From contig NZ_WOEZ01000140.1 of assembly GCF_013177735.1 (NCBI RefSeq), positions 1 to 64,000 of the forward strand: DNA of 64,000 nt, in the 5' to 3' direction. Under the pieces are notes generated by a model that was given only the letters and a program-made list of their open reading frames with translations, was not told the origin of the DNA and did not search any database. Positions 35,974 to 45,409 of this stretch are shown here, one piece after another (the first letter of the stretch is position 1; each line of letters starts with the position of its first letter). A program made the position numbers and the translations under genes. Source of the stretch: Paraburkholderia elongata (lineage in GTDB: Bacteria; Pseudomonadota; Gammaproteobacteria; Burkholderiales; Burkholderiaceae).

Positions 35974-36873
35974 ATGGAAACCAGACGTGAGCGAGCGTTG
36001 GTCCTCCATGGTGGTGGATCGGCCGGCAATGCGTGGGAGATCGGCGTCGTCGCCGGCCTGTTCGATGCCGGGTTGGATGTGACCGAGGCCGATTTGATGA
36101 TCGGGACGTCGGCTGGATCGACTGCCGCGGCCCAGATCACTAGCGCGACCCCGACCGAACTGCTTGCCGCCATCCTTTCCGCTGCATCCCAGCAACGGAC
36201 TGGTCCGAGCGGACCCGAGGGTGGACGCGTTCCCATTGGGCCGGCGGCGAACCATATGGAGATAACGAGCCGAATCATCGCCGCCGCTGAGGATGCGGCC
36301 GACATGCGCCGCAGAATGGGTGCGGCGGCGCTCGAAATGGACGCGGCGTCGGACGGCTCCGGGCAAACGCGGTGGCGTGCTGTCGTCGCCGCTCGGCTGC
36401 CCAGTCAGCGCTGGCCGGAACGGCCGTTGCTCATCACGGCGGTCGATGCCCATACCGGTGAACCGGTCGTGTTCGACCGCCACAGCGGAGTCGACCTCGT
36501 GGACACCGTCGCCGCCAGCACTTCCAACGGCTTCGGTGTCCCTCCCTACAGCATCGGCGACAACCGATACATCGACGGCGGCTACCGACGCAACGAGAAT
36601 GCCGATCTGGCAGCCGGATACGCACGGGTGCTGGTGCTGTCACCCTTCGGTGGCAGATCACGGCATCCGCTGGAGTGGGGCATGCACCTTGCTGCACAGG
36701 TCGACGAACTCCGCGCGGGCAACAGCAGAGTCGAGACGATCTTCCCGGACGGCGACTCGCTCAGCGCGTTCGGTGTCAACATGATGGATCTGTCGACGCG
36801 TCCGCCCGCCGCTCAAGCCGGTTACAACCAAGGCAGAGCCCTTGCCGATCAGCTCACCGAATTCTGGCGCTGA
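35974..36873 (+). CDS. Patatin-like phospholipase
   Basis: A 299-residue Ser-Asp dyad lipase/acyl hydrolase. The oxyanion motif (HGGGSAGNAWEIG), nucleophile elbow GTSAGS and the catalytic-Asp motif DGGYRR are all visible. It has no signal peptide. The gene is isolated, flanked on both sides by decayed intergenic repeats, and its codon use leans to an actinobacterial look (many GTC, CGG, ATC), consistent with transfer. Physiological substrate unknown. Confidence 0.88.
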   Translation: METRRERALVLHGGGSAGNAWEIGVVAGLFDAGLDVTEADLMIGTSAGSTAAAQITSATPTELLAAILSAASQQRTGPSGPEGGRVPIGPAANHMEITSRIIAAAEDAADMRRRMGAAALEMDAASDGSGQTRWRAVVAARLPSQRWPERPLLITAVDAHTGEPVVFDRHSGVDLVDTVAASTSNGFGVPPYSIGDNRYIDGGYRRNENADLAAGYARVLVLSPFGGRSRHPLEWGMHLAAQVDELRAGNSRVETIFPDGDSLSAFGVNMMDLSTRPPAAQAGYNQGRALADQLTEFWR

Positions 36874-36902
36874 CGCCTAACATCCGCTTTCGACCGACTG
36901 CA

Positions 36903-36942
36903 GCCGGTCACTGCCTGACGGCGATCGGCGGCACACGACCCG
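36903..36942 (+). repeat. Intergenic 40-bp repeat, copy 2
   Basis: Second copy of the element at 32194-32233, starting 29 bp after the patatin stop. A GCCTAAC core-like heptamer at 36875-36881 precedes it, but no matching GTTRRRY partner was found. Confidence 0.75.
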
Positions 36943-37108
36943 CTACGGTCTCCGTATCCCGCTGCCGTTAACGGCAGCACCCGAAGACACAACGGTCATC
37001 CGTTCCATGTACGACCGGCAACGGGCCTTGCACGGGCTGATCGAAAACGCGGCACGCTGTCTCGTGCCACTCCCTCCGCGGCTGAACACACGCACGAGGG
37101 TTGTCGAA

Positions 37109-38239
37109 TCATTGCCCGGCGACTGGCTTGAGCGAAGGATCAGCGCTCACTCCCGTGCGCCATCGCAAGCGGATTTCCGTCGCAACCGAGTCCGGCAGTG
37201 CGATGTAATCCAGGTCTTCCGCAGCCTGCGCCCCGTTCTTGAACGCCCAGTCGAAGAACTTCAGCGCTTCCTCGCCATGATCTGGCTGGTCCTGCGTTGT
37301 ATGCAACAAGACGTAGGTCGCACCAATAATTGGCCACGCATCCTTGCCCGGTTGATTGGTCAGGAATTGATTGAGCGCCCCGAACCAATCAGCGCCGGCG
37401 GCCGCCGCTTTGAAGGTGCGCGCGCCGGGCTCGACTGCGACGCTCGACGCATTTTTCATGGCCGCGTATGTCATGTGGTTCTGCTTCGTGAAGTCCCATG
37501 CGACATAGCCTATGGCGCCCGGAAGATATCCGACGAAAGTGGCCACGCCTTCATTACCCTTGCCGCCTAATCCTCGCGGCCAGTGGACGCTGGTGCCCTC
37601 ACCAACCTTGCGCTTCCACTCGGGACTAACTTGCGCAAGATAGTGCGTCCAGATGAGTGTTGTACCGGAGCCATCCTGACGACGCACTACGGCAATGGGG
37701 GTGTCAGGCAGTTTGATCTTCGGATTCAACTGGGCGATCGCCGGGTCATCCCAGTATTGGATCTTGCCGAGGAAGATGTCGCCGAGCAACGGACCTGACA
37801 GCGTCAACTCACCCGCCTTGATGCCGGGAAGGTTGACGACGGGCACGACGCCACCCATAGCCGTCGGGAACTGCAGCAACCCATCTTTCGTCAACTCACC
37901 GTCGGTAAGTGGCGCATCCGACCCCGCGAAGTCGACCTCCTTTGCAATGATCTGTTTGAGGCCATCCGATGAGCCAACGCCGTGGTAGCGCACCTTGCCG
38001 CCGCCGGACTTCTGGTACTCGGCGGCCCACCTGGCGTAAAGAGGAGCCGCAAACGTGCTGCCGGCGCCAGTAATGTCGGTGGCTTGAGCCGCGGCGACGA
38101 AAGACCCGCCAGCCAGAGCGCCAATCAACAGCCGAAAAAGTCTCGCGAATATATCGCTTTGAATTGTCGTGCGACATCGCTGAGCGGGGTTGGCCAGGCG
38201 ACGAGATACGTCGTGGGAGGAGATTGCGTCTGAGGACAT
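37109..38239 (-). CDS. pstS: Phosphate ABC transporter substrate-binding protein PstS
   Basis: About 376 residues including a long N-terminus before the signal-like helix (LFRLLIGALAGGSFVAAAQA). The mature protein starts DITGAGSTFAAPLYARW and has the phosphate-binding GSSDGLKQI, GSDAPL and RRQDGSGTT segments. PstS normally heads a pstSCAB-phoU operon; here it stands alone, with no transporter genes adjacent, so it is probably a second PstS or a high-affinity phosphate scavenger. The ATG at 38239 is one of several possible starts (38257, 38359). Confidence 0.9.
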   Translation of the reverse strand: MSSDAISSHDVSRRLANPAQRCRTTIQSDIFARLFRLLIGALAGGSFVAAAQATDITGAGSTFAAPLYARWAAEYQKSGGGKVRYHGVGSSDGLKQIIAKEVDFAGSDAPLTDGELTKDGLLQFPTAMGGVVPVVNLPGIKAGELTLSGPLLGDIFLGKIQYWDDPAIAQLNPKIKLPDTPIAVVRRQDGSGTTLIWTHYLAQVSPEWKRKVGEGTSVHWPRGLGGKGNEGVATFVGYLPGAIGYVAWDFTKQNHMTYAAMKNASSVAVEPGARTFKAAAAGADWFGALNQFLTNQPGKDAWPIIGATYVLLHTTQDQPDHGEEALKFFDWAFKNGAQAAEDLDYIALPDSVATEIRLRWRTGVSADPSLKPVAGQ

Positions 38240-38517
38240 TTTTGCGCTGTCCGGCATGCGTATGTGGCTCAAGAATAATTGAGCATAGCCCCAGTTACAG
38301 GACGGTGAAAGTATCAATTGGTATTGATACATGGTCAAACGAACAGAATGATCGGGCAAGGTCCGTTACCTGAGCGCAACCGACGTTCGAATGTGCCGCT
38401 GAGACAGTAAATGGATTTACTGCTCACAGTTCCCCCGTGCAACGATCAAGCATCAAGGTAGTACTTACCGCGCAACAAGGTTATTCTTCGACACACCACA
38501 CTACCCCGGAGTGCCCC

Positions 38518-39582
38518 ATGCAGACAGTCCGTCGTTTCGCGTTCCTTGCTTTGACATGCGGTGTCATCAGTTTGTCCCATTCATCGAACGCATCGGCCGA
38601 CTCTGCCGATTCGCAACGAAGCCTCATGCAGGTCGTCTCGTTCGGGGACAGTCTTTCGGACGTCGGTACCTACGCGTACGCCCGACAATTCGGCGGCGGC
38701 ACCTACACCACTAATCCGGGCGCTATTTCGGTGCAGGTTATCGCGGAACATTATGGGTCGGGCCTCACTCCCGCGTTGACGGGCGGCTTCGGGCAACCGA
38801 GCGTCGTTCATCCGGAAGGATTTGGCTACGCCCAAGGGGGTGCCCGAGTCGCCGGGCCGCCGAACCCCGGCGATGCAACGGGCGACACCGGCGAGTTACA
38901 GACTCCACTAACCTCACAGGTGGCCGCCTATCTTCAGTCGCATACACGCTTCACCGGCCAGCAACTCGTACTGATGCAAGGCGGGGCCAATGACGTTCAG
39001 GACGCCTATGGCGCATGGGCGGGAATGGTTGCGAACGGCGGCAATCCGGGCGCCTCTTTGCAGGCAGTGCTACCTTCGCTGAGACAGGCAGCGCAACAAT
39101 TTGCGGGACTGGTGCACAGTGTGCAACAACACGGCGCCACACATATCGTTGTGCAAAACGTACCGGACATCAGCAAGGCGCCGATCGCGAACCTTCTCGA
39201 GCAGCAACTGCCGGGCTCCGCAAAAGTGCTTCGGCGTCTGGCGCAGGTATTCAACACCGCGCTGGATGACGCGCTCCCTTCATCGCCGGCCGTGCTGCGG
39301 ATCGACGCGTTCACGTTCATTGATGATGAATCAGAGAACTATCGCCAACTTGGTTTTCTCTTCAACGGCAGCATCGGCACCAACGTAGCATGCGCGCCGG
39401 CAAACCTGCCCCCGGCATTTCAAGCCGATGACACCAGCGCGCTCTTCTGCTCGCGTTCAACGTATGTCTCCCCCCATGCTGACAACATCTACATGTTCGC
39501 CGACGCTTATCATCCGACGACTCACCTGCAAAAACTCATAGCGGACTATGTCGTGGTCCAGATCGACACGTGGTTGCACTAA
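38518..39582 (+). CDS. Exported GDSL/SGNH-family lipase or esterase
   Basis: About 354 residues. A signal peptide (RFAFLALTCGVISLSHSSNASA) precedes the SGNH blocks: block I FGDSLSDVG, the Gly of block II, block III GGANDV and block V with DAYHPTTH. Similar enzymes hydrolyse lipids or esters outside the cell. The ATG at 38518 begins the signal peptide; an upstream in-frame start at 38437 is rejected. Confidence 0.9.
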   Translation: MQTVRRFAFLALTCGVISLSHSSNASADSADSQRSLMQVVSFGDSLSDVGTYAYARQFGGGTYTTNPGAISVQVIAEHYGSGLTPALTGGFGQPSVVHPEGFGYAQGGARVAGPPNPGDATGDTGELQTPLTSQVAAYLQSHTRFTGQQLVLMQGGANDVQDAYGAWAGMVANGGNPGASLQAVLPSLRQAAQQFAGLVHSVQQHGATHIVVQNVPDISKAPIANLLEQQLPGSAKVLRRLAQVFNTALDDALPSSPAVLRIDAFTFIDDESENYRQLGFLFNGSIGTNVACAPANLPPAFQADDTSALFCSRSTYVSPHADNIYMFADAYHPTTHLQKLIADYVVVQIDTWLH

Positions 39583-39594
39583 TAGGTCATCGCC

Positions 39595-39648
39595 CTAGCC
39601 CTTCGTTGCCCCGAACGTCAGCCCGGCGACGAAGTGCCGCTGCAACGG
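39595..39648 (-). pseudogene. 3' remnant of a carbohydrate ABC transporter permease gene
   Basis: Read on the minus strand, the 17 codons before a TAG encode PLQRHFVAGLTFGATKG. This closely resembles the C-terminal end of MalG/UgpE-type sugar permeases (QRxFVxGLTxGAVKG). Nothing more of the gene is recognisable, so only the tail survived a deletion or rearrangement. Confidence 0.6.
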
Positions 39649-39691
39649 TAATGGGCGCCGCCTCGTCTCCCGTGGTGAGGCAAAGCGCCCC

Positions 39692-39943
39692 TTATCCGTG
39701 CCCTGTCACGAACTTTTTCGTCGCGTGATAGCCGTGCTTTGTTGCATCGGCAACTGCATGGCCGGCCTGCTTCGTACCGTGGCCGACCGCGTGCGCGGCA
39801 TCGCGCACAGCATGCCCGCTCTTCTTTCCTGCCGTCTTGGCATCGTTCTTGAACTCGTGGGCACCTGTAGCCAGGCTCGCATGCGCCAGCGGGCTGAGCA
39901 ACGCCAACACGAACAGAATGATCGAAATTCTAGTCTTCTTCAT
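39692..39943 (-). CDS. Small exported His/Lys/Ala-rich protein
   Basis: An 83-residue protein: signal peptide MKKTRISIILFVLALLSPLAHA, then a repetitive helix-prone region rich in Ala, Lys and His (KSGHAVRDAAHAVGHGTKQ, AGHAVADATKHGYHATKK). Its HAV-A-KxAGHA periodicity suggests an amphipathic helix. No known family; small secreted proteins of this composition are common in Burkholderiaceae. The ORF opens further upstream, but the ATG at 39943 begins the signal peptide. Confidence 0.75.
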   Translation of the reverse strand: MKKTRISIILFVLALLSPLAHASLATGAHEFKNDAKTAGKKSGHAVRDAAHAVGHGTKQAGHAVADATKHGYHATKKFVTGHG

Positions 39944-40120
39944 CACTTTGGTTTTCCCACATAAGATTGGTGCGCACGATAGCTTGAGAACGCCGCTCGC
40001 ACCCAGTATGACAGCGACCCGCCCGCTGGTCAGCAGACGCCCGCTAATATTGAATGTTATCCGACACCATCCGGCAATTGTTAAACGGAGCCGGCTAACC
40101 TCCGTTTTAAGCACCCAGCC

Positions 40121-41476
40121 TCAATTATCGCTGTCTTCCTCATCCTGCTCGTCAGCACCGTTTTTACTCGTAGGCGGCGCATTGCGGTTGCGAAAATCCT
40201 TTGAATGCAGGCCATGCTTCTTCAGAAGCATTTGCAGATGCGACCGGTTCATGTCAATGCGCCGGGCCAGTTCCGCAACAGTGCCGCTCACTTCGCGCAG
40301 GCCGCGCTCCAGGAAGGCTTTTTCCGCGTCGTCGCTCGCGGCGCGCTTCGCGTCGCTTAGCGACATCAGATTCGCCACGCTGATTGGCTCATGTCCCGTC
40401 GCAGTGGCTGCATGGGACAAAGCCGTGGCTGACCCAGGTGCGGCCGGCCGCATGTCCACCGGCAGATGATCGATATCCGCCACCTCCCCAGCCAGACACG
40501 ACACCCGATACATCACGTTGCGCAGTTCGCGAATATTTCCCGGGTATGCGTAGTTCAGCAGAAAGTCCCGCAGACGCGGCGTCAATCTAACAGGCCTGCG
40601 TTTTAGCGTACCGGCGGCCTCGTCGCCGAACCACGCAATCAACAACGGGATCTCATCGCGCCTCTCGCGCAGCGGCGGCAATGTGACGTGAATCACGCTG
40701 AGACGGTAGAACAAATCCTCGCGGAACTTGCCCTCTTCGCTGAGTTGCCGCAGATTGCGATTGGTCGCCGCGACAATACGCGTATCGACAGCAATCGTTT
40801 CATCGGAGCCCACGCGCTGAATCTCGTGCGCTTCCAGCACGCGCAGCAGCTTCACCTGACCGGCCAGCGGCAACTCGCCGATTTCGTCGAGAAAGATCGT
40901 ACCGGTATGCGCGCTTTCGAATTTGCCCTTGCGGTCATTCGAGGCCCCCGTGAACGCGCCCTTGCGATGACCGAACAATTCCGATTCCAGCAGATTGTCC
41001 GGAATCGCGCCGCAATTCACGGAGATGAACGGCTTGTCCGAGCGCGAACCGTTCGCGTGAATCACTTTCGCCATCAGCTCCTTGCCGGTGCCGCTTTCGC
41101 CGTCGATCAACACCGGCAAGTCGGTCGGCGCCGCCTTCTCGGCGATTTCGAGCGATTCGAGCAAACGCGGATTGTCGCCGAACGTCCCTTCGAAAATGAA
41201 ACTGCGCTCGATCAATGCCTTTCTACGCGCGCCACGCGATTGATCGGCAGACGCAGCAGGCTCCGCGGCCGTTGCGGCCTGTACGAAGCGCTCCTTGTGC
41301 GAGAGCTGCATGACCTCGTCGCGAAGCGCGGTGGCTTGCCGGAGCAGCTTGTCGATGTCAGCGCGCTCGAGCCGTGATGACCAGCGCAGCGTCGAGCGCA
41401 AAATCTCGATGCGCTCGATCAGGCCCGCGTACGAAATCGCCGGGCTGAGCTCTTCTACCTGATCGAGTATCTTCAT
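40121..41476 (-). CDS. Sigma-54-dependent transcriptional activator of the peptide-export locus
   Basis: About 451 residues: a roughly 95-residue N-terminal region of unknown type (no receiver, GAF or FHA domain recognised), an AAA+ domain with Walker A GESGTGKE, the sigma-54-contacting GAFTGA loop (about residues 174-179), Walker B LDEIGEL and the arginine-finger region, then a C-terminal Fis-type helix-turn-helix (VAELARRIDMNRSHLQMLLKKHG). Its ATG overlaps the transporter stop (TGATG), so it is translationally coupled to the export genes. It is the obvious candidate to activate the sigma-54 promoters of the peptide genes, binding the conserved CAACA-N13-TGTTG sites. A GTG one codon earlier (41479) is an alternative start. 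Confidence 0.93.
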   Translation of the reverse strand: MKILDQVEELSPAISYAGLIERIEILRSTLRWSSRLERADIDKLLRQATALRDEVMQLSHKERFVQAATAAEPAASADQSRGARRKALIERSFIFEGTFGDNPRLLESLEIAEKAAPTDLPVLIDGESGTGKELMAKVIHANGSRSDKPFISVNCGAIPDNLLESELFGHRKGAFTGASNDRKGKFESAHTGTIFLDEIGELPLAGQVKLLRVLEAHEIQRVGSDETIAVDTRIVAATNRNLRQLSEEGKFREDLFYRLSVIHVTLPPLRERRDEIPLLIAWFGDEAAGTLKRRPVRLTPRLRDFLLNYAYPGNIRELRNVMYRVSCLAGEVADIDHLPVDMRPAAPGSATALSHAATATGHEPISVANLMSLSDAKRAASDDAEKAFLERGLREVSGTVAELARRIDMNRSHLQMLLKKHGLHSKDFRNRNAPPTSKNGADEQDEEDSDN

Positions 41477-44400
41477 CACGCACTCAACTGTTTCTGGACC
41501 AACTGGTAGTACATGCCGCCGCGCTGGATCAGTTCATCGTGACGGCCCTGTTCGACGATCGCCCCTTCATACAGCACCAGGATCTTGTCCGCACGCATGA
41601 TGGTGCTGAGCCGATGCGCAATGATCACCGCCGTTCGGCCCTTCAGAATATCGTGCATATTGCCGAGGATATTGCTTTCCGATTGCGAGTCCAGCGCTGA
41701 GGTGGCCTCATCGAAAACCAACAGACGCGGGTCGTGATACAGCGCCCGCGCAATGCACAGCCGCTGGATCTGCCCGCCGGATAGGCCAATGCCGCGTTCG
41801 CCAACAATTTGTTCGTAGCCGAGCGGCATCTTGCTGATGAACGCGTGCGCGTCGGCCATTTTTGCTACTTCCTCGATGCGGCGCCGTTCCGGCGCGTCGT
41901 CACCGCTTGCAATGTTCTCGGCAATCGTGCCGGAAAAGAGAAGATTGCTCTGCATCACATAGCCGATCTGCGCGCGGTAATAGGCTTTATCGACCACGCC
42001 GAGGTCGTAACCGTCGATAGTCATCTTGCCCTCGGTCGGCGCGTAGAAGCCGACCAGCAATTTGGCGAGCGTCGTCTTGCCGGAACCGCTGCGGCCCACA
42101 ATCGCCACCAGTTCACCGGGTTTGATGTCGAAGCTGATATTTTCCAGCACATAGGCCGAGTCGTTTTCGCCGTAGCGGAAATAGACCCCGTTGAGGCTGA
42201 TTTCGCCTTGCAGTTCAGGCAGCATCACGCGCGACGGCAAATCCTGCGGTTTCTGTTCCGGCTCGATATCGAGCACGTCGCCGAGGCGTTCCATTGCCAC
42301 GCCCGCGTCGTTCAGCATGCTCCATAAGCCGACCAGTCCCATCAGTGGACCCAGCACGCTTCCCATGAACGCATTGAACGCGATCAGCTGTCCAATGGTC
42401 ATTTCGCGCGCCAGCACCAGATTGGCGCCGACCCAAAGGATCGCGATCGTGGTCGCCGCGTTCAGCAACTGGCTGCCAAGCCCAATGAGAATGCTGAAGG
42501 CATGCGCGCGATATTGCACCTCGAGTGCCTTCGCGTATTTCTTCTCCCAGCGCAACCGTACCGGCCGCTCAATGCCCATGCCCTTGATGGTCTCGACACC
42601 GGCGAGCGCTTCCATCAGAAATGACTTCGATTCGGTCGACGCCGTGAATACCTCACGCGCGTAGTTCTTGATCTTCGGTGTGGCGAGCGCGGTCAGCGCC
42701 ATGATCGGTATCACGAACGCGATCAGCACCAGCGTCATCTTCACGTTGTAGACGAACATGATCGTGAAGTAGATGAACACCATCAGCAGATTCAGCGCGG
42801 TGGTCACCGTGGATTCCGTGAGAAAGGCGCGGATCGTCTGGTTCTCCTGGAAGCGCGCGAAGATGTCGCCGGTCTTCCGTTTGGCGAAAAATGAAAACGG
42901 TAGCGACATGGTGTGCTTGAAGAACTGCGACATCATCGCGAAGTCCATGTTGCGCACCATGAAATTGGCCAAATACGCGCGAATCGACGACATCAATTGC
43001 GAAAACACGTTGGCGATGATCAAGCCGCCGATTAGCAGATGCAGCAGGCTGACGTTTTGATGCACGATCACGCCGTCGAGAATGTTCTGGATAATCAGCG
43101 GTGGAATCACGCCGAGCACCTGAATGACGAACGTGGCAAGGAACAGGTGGCCGAGAATCTTCTTGTACGGCCTGAGATAGCCAACAAAGCGTATCCACGG
43201 CGAACGCGCGGCCGACATCTGCAAGAGATTCGGTCCACCGGTAAAGAGCAAACACGTGCCGCTCCATCCGCGCTCGAAATCCTCAACCGTCATCTTCCTG
43301 AAGCCGAGCGCCGGGTCGGCGACCCACACGTACTCCTTCGAAAGCCCGTACACCACCACATAGTGATATCCCTCCCAATGCACAATGAAGGGCAGATCGA
43401 AGCCGCGCAAAGAATCGAATGTGCATTGCACGCCGCGCGCGGTGAAGCCGAGCGATTCGCCCGCGCGCGCGAGACTGTCGAGCGTCGCGCCTTGCGTCGT
43501 GACGTTGGCGAGTTCGCGCAGCTTGCCGAGCGTCATCGGGATGTTGTAGTGGCGGCATACCATGGCGAGGCACGCGGCGCCGCAATCCATTTCTTCAGCC
43601 TGTTCGACCAGCGCAAAGCGCTTGATGACCTTTTCGCCGAACTCGGGATTGGTCTGTAAATCGAGCATCAACGGCAACTTGCGCCGCTGTTCGAGGCGCT
43701 TTTGCCGTTGCAATTCGCGGTCGCCGTAACGAATCCGTTCAGCCAGGACTTCGCGCAGCTTCGGATTGCGCTCCAGAATGAAATGGACGGTGCGCTCCGG
43801 GATCACCAGCAGCCGCGTATCGGTCGTCGCCACCACCGACGCCATTTGCTCCTGCCGCATCAAACACGCCTTTTCGCCGAAGATTTCACCTTCGCCTAAC
43901 GTCGCGAGCGTGTAGTCGTGGCCTTCCTCATGACGGACAATGCGCACTTCGCCCTGCCGCACCACGTAGAGCCGCCGGTCGTCGCGCCCGTCCTGCTTGA
44001 GAATTTCCTTGCCGGCGGCCACCTTTTTTACACCGACGCTGCGCACATATTCTTCGAGTTCCGCTTTGTTGAGCTTGCCGCGCAGATCGAATAACTGCGC
44101 GACGAAGCCGCCGGCCGAGTTGATCGCCACGTAGCTCGCGATAAATGCCAACGCGGCCTGATTGCCGGCGAGCACCGGTTCGATCGCAGCGCGGGGAATA
44201 AACAGCAACTCGGTTTTCGCCGACGCCCGCACTGACGCCTCATGCACATACGCGCGCAACATCGCAATGTCGGCGAAAATCTCGCCGGCTTTGCGCACGC
44301 CCATGCTGGCTTCCTTGCCGTGTTCCTCGGTGAAGATACGTACCGAGCCCGAGCGAACCACGTAGAGACCGTCGGCCGTCTCGCCCGTCGAGCACACCGT

Positions 44401-44532
44401 TTCGCCGAACGAATAGAAGCGTGCCTGCGCGTATTCGGCAAGACGCTCGATCTCTTCGCGCGAAAACGGCGAGAGGATCTCCACCGAGGTGAGAAACTCG
44501 GCAGCGGAGGGCGCGGTCTGGGGTGCATCCAT
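41476..44532 (-). CDS. C39-peptidase ABC exporter with two cyclic-nucleotide-binding-like domains
   Basis: A 1018-residue fusion. Order: cNMP-binding-like domain at about 20-135 (YSFGETVCSTGETADGLYVV), a second at about 155-265, a C39 peptidase at about 305-440 with catalytic Cys317 (MDCGAACLA), His390 (GYHYVVVYG) and Asp406 (ADPALG), six transmembrane helices, and a nucleotide-binding domain with Walker A GRSGSGKTT, signature LSGGQIQRL and Walker B LLVFDEATSALD. It should cleave double-glycine leaders and pump the cores across the inner membrane. All catalytic residues are present. The parvulin-like and HlyD genes lie upstream and the sigma-54 activator downstream. The cNMP domains suggest ligand gating, although the ligand is unknown. 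The 87-bp gap before it contains repeated GTTGC motifs. Confidence 0.95.
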   Translation of the reverse strand: MDAPQTAPSAAEFLTSVEILSPFSREEIERLAEYAQARFYSFGETVCSTGETADGLYVVRSGSVRIFTEEHGKEASMGVRKAGEIFADIAMLRAYVHEASVRASAKTELLFIPRAAIEPVLAGNQAALAFIASYVAINSAGGFVAQLFDLRGKLNKAELEEYVRSVGVKKVAAGKEILKQDGRDDRRLYVVRQGEVRIVRHEEGHDYTLATLGEGEIFGEKACLMRQEQMASVVATTDTRLLVIPERTVHFILERNPKLREVLAERIRYGDRELQRQKRLEQRRKLPLMLDLQTNPEFGEKVIKRFALVEQAEEMDCGAACLAMVCRHYNIPMTLGKLRELANVTTQGATLDSLARAGESLGFTARGVQCTFDSLRGFDLPFIVHWEGYHYVVVYGLSKEYVWVADPALGFRKMTVEDFERGWSGTCLLFTGGPNLLQMSAARSPWIRFVGYLRPYKKILGHLFLATFVIQVLGVIPPLIIQNILDGVIVHQNVSLLHLLIGGLIIANVFSQLMSSIRAYLANFMVRNMDFAMMSQFFKHTMSLPFSFFAKRKTGDIFARFQENQTIRAFLTESTVTTALNLLMVFIYFTIMFVYNVKMTLVLIAFVIPIMALTALATPKIKNYAREVFTASTESKSFLMEALAGVETIKGMGIERPVRLRWEKKYAKALEVQYRAHAFSILIGLGSQLLNAATTIAILWVGANLVLAREMTIGQLIAFNAFMGSVLGPLMGLVGLWSMLNDAGVAMERLGDVLDIEPEQKPQDLPSRVMLPELQGEISLNGVYFRYGENDSAYVLENISFDIKPGELVAIVGRSGSGKTTLAKLLVGFYAPTEGKMTIDGYDLGVVDKAYYRAQIGYVMQSNLLFSGTIAENIASGDDAPERRRIEEVAKMADAHAFISKMPLGYEQIVGERGIGLSGGQIQRLCIARALYHDPRLLVFDEATSALDSQSESNILGNMHDILKGRTAVIIAHRLSTIMRADKILVLYEGAIVEQGRHDELIQRGGMYYQLVQKQLSA

Positions 44533-44619
44533 GTGCTTGCGGACCTCGATTCGGTTTTGCGTTGCGTTGCTTTAGTCTGCGTTTCGATGTTGCGTTGCGT
44601 TGCGATTCGATACACGCGG

Positions 44620-45372
44620 CTAGCGCGCTTCGATCACATGCTCCTGCGCGCGCGCAATCAGCCAGCTCTCACGCAGCAAACGCCTGACTTCGGCGGCCAC
44701 ATCGGCATCGAGCGTCGCCGGATATTTCGCCGTCACGGCGAAAATCTCGAAACACGAACGATCCGCCGACGGAAACGGCCCAAGCAGATCGCCCACCGCC
44801 GCATTGAAAATCTTCGCTTCGATGTCCGGCTTCAACGATCCGCGCAGCACCTTGCCGATCACGCCGCCGGCTTCGCGCGTATCCGCAATCGAATGCTCGC
44901 GCGCCATGTCGGCGAAAACGTCGGGATCGTCGTGCAGGTACGAGATCATTTCCTTCGCCTTGCCCTCGCTGTCGAGCACGATATGGCTCACCTCGATCGC
45001 ATCGAATTTCGGCGAATTCAGCGAGAAGTAATCCTTGATCGCCGCCTCATTGCCGACCACTTCGAGCATCTTCTCCTGATACAACCCGTCCGTAATGAAC
45101 GCCTCGAACTCGTCGAGGCTCACGCCGAGCGCATCGAGGTACTGATTCATATCCGTCGCGCGGTGCAAACCGCGCACACGGCGGAACTGGTCGGCGCGCT
45201 GCTGGATTTCGTCCGCGGTGACGGCAATGCCCTGCTTTTTCGCCGCATGCACCGTAAGCTTGTCGCGCACGATCTGCTCGATCAGGCTGTCGAACTGCCC
45301 GGTCAATTTCAGAAGACGAATGAACTCGGAAACGTCCACGACTTCGTCATCGATTCGCACTATCGCGGTCAT
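44620..45372 (-). CDS. Parvulin-like peptidyl-prolyl isomerase (SurA/PpiC type) of the export locus
   Basis: A 250-residue protein with an N-terminal SurA-like helical region and a parvulin-type domain (VSHIVLDSEGKAKEMISYL and ADTREAGGVIGKVLRG). There is no signal peptide, so it is probably cytoplasmic and could act as a chaperone for precursors or the transporter. Proteins of this type occur next to C39-ABC/HlyD exporters in some bacteria. GGAG precedes the ATG. It lies between the HlyD and ABC genes in the same operon. Confidence 0.85.
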   Translation of the reverse strand: MTAIVRIDDEVVDVSEFIRLLKLTGQFDSLIEQIVRDKLTVHAAKKQGIAVTADEIQQRADQFRRVRGLHRATDMNQYLDALGVSLDEFEAFITDGLYQEKMLEVVGNEAAIKDYFSLNSPKFDAIEVSHIVLDSEGKAKEMISYLHDDPDVFADMAREHSIADTREAGGVIGKVLRGSLKPDIEAKIFNAAVGDLLGPFPSADRSCFEIFAVTAKYPATLDADVAAEVRRLLRESWLIARAQEHVIEAR

Positions 45373-45409
45373 GTCATTCGCTCCTTTCTTTGATGTGTAA
45401 TCGGCGCGC

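Noticed and set aside
36875-36942. Second attC site after the patatin gene
   Set aside because: A GCCTAAC heptamer is present, but no GTTRRRY partner or inner inverted boxes were found within 140 bp.
37007-37570. 187-residue plus-strand ORF
   Set aside because: Antisense shadow of pstS.
41476-44532. Assignment to the NHLM (nitrile-hydratase-like leader) bacteriocin export family
   Set aside because: The substrates here have short 26-residue leaders without the NHLP domain, and there is no second ABC half-transporter.
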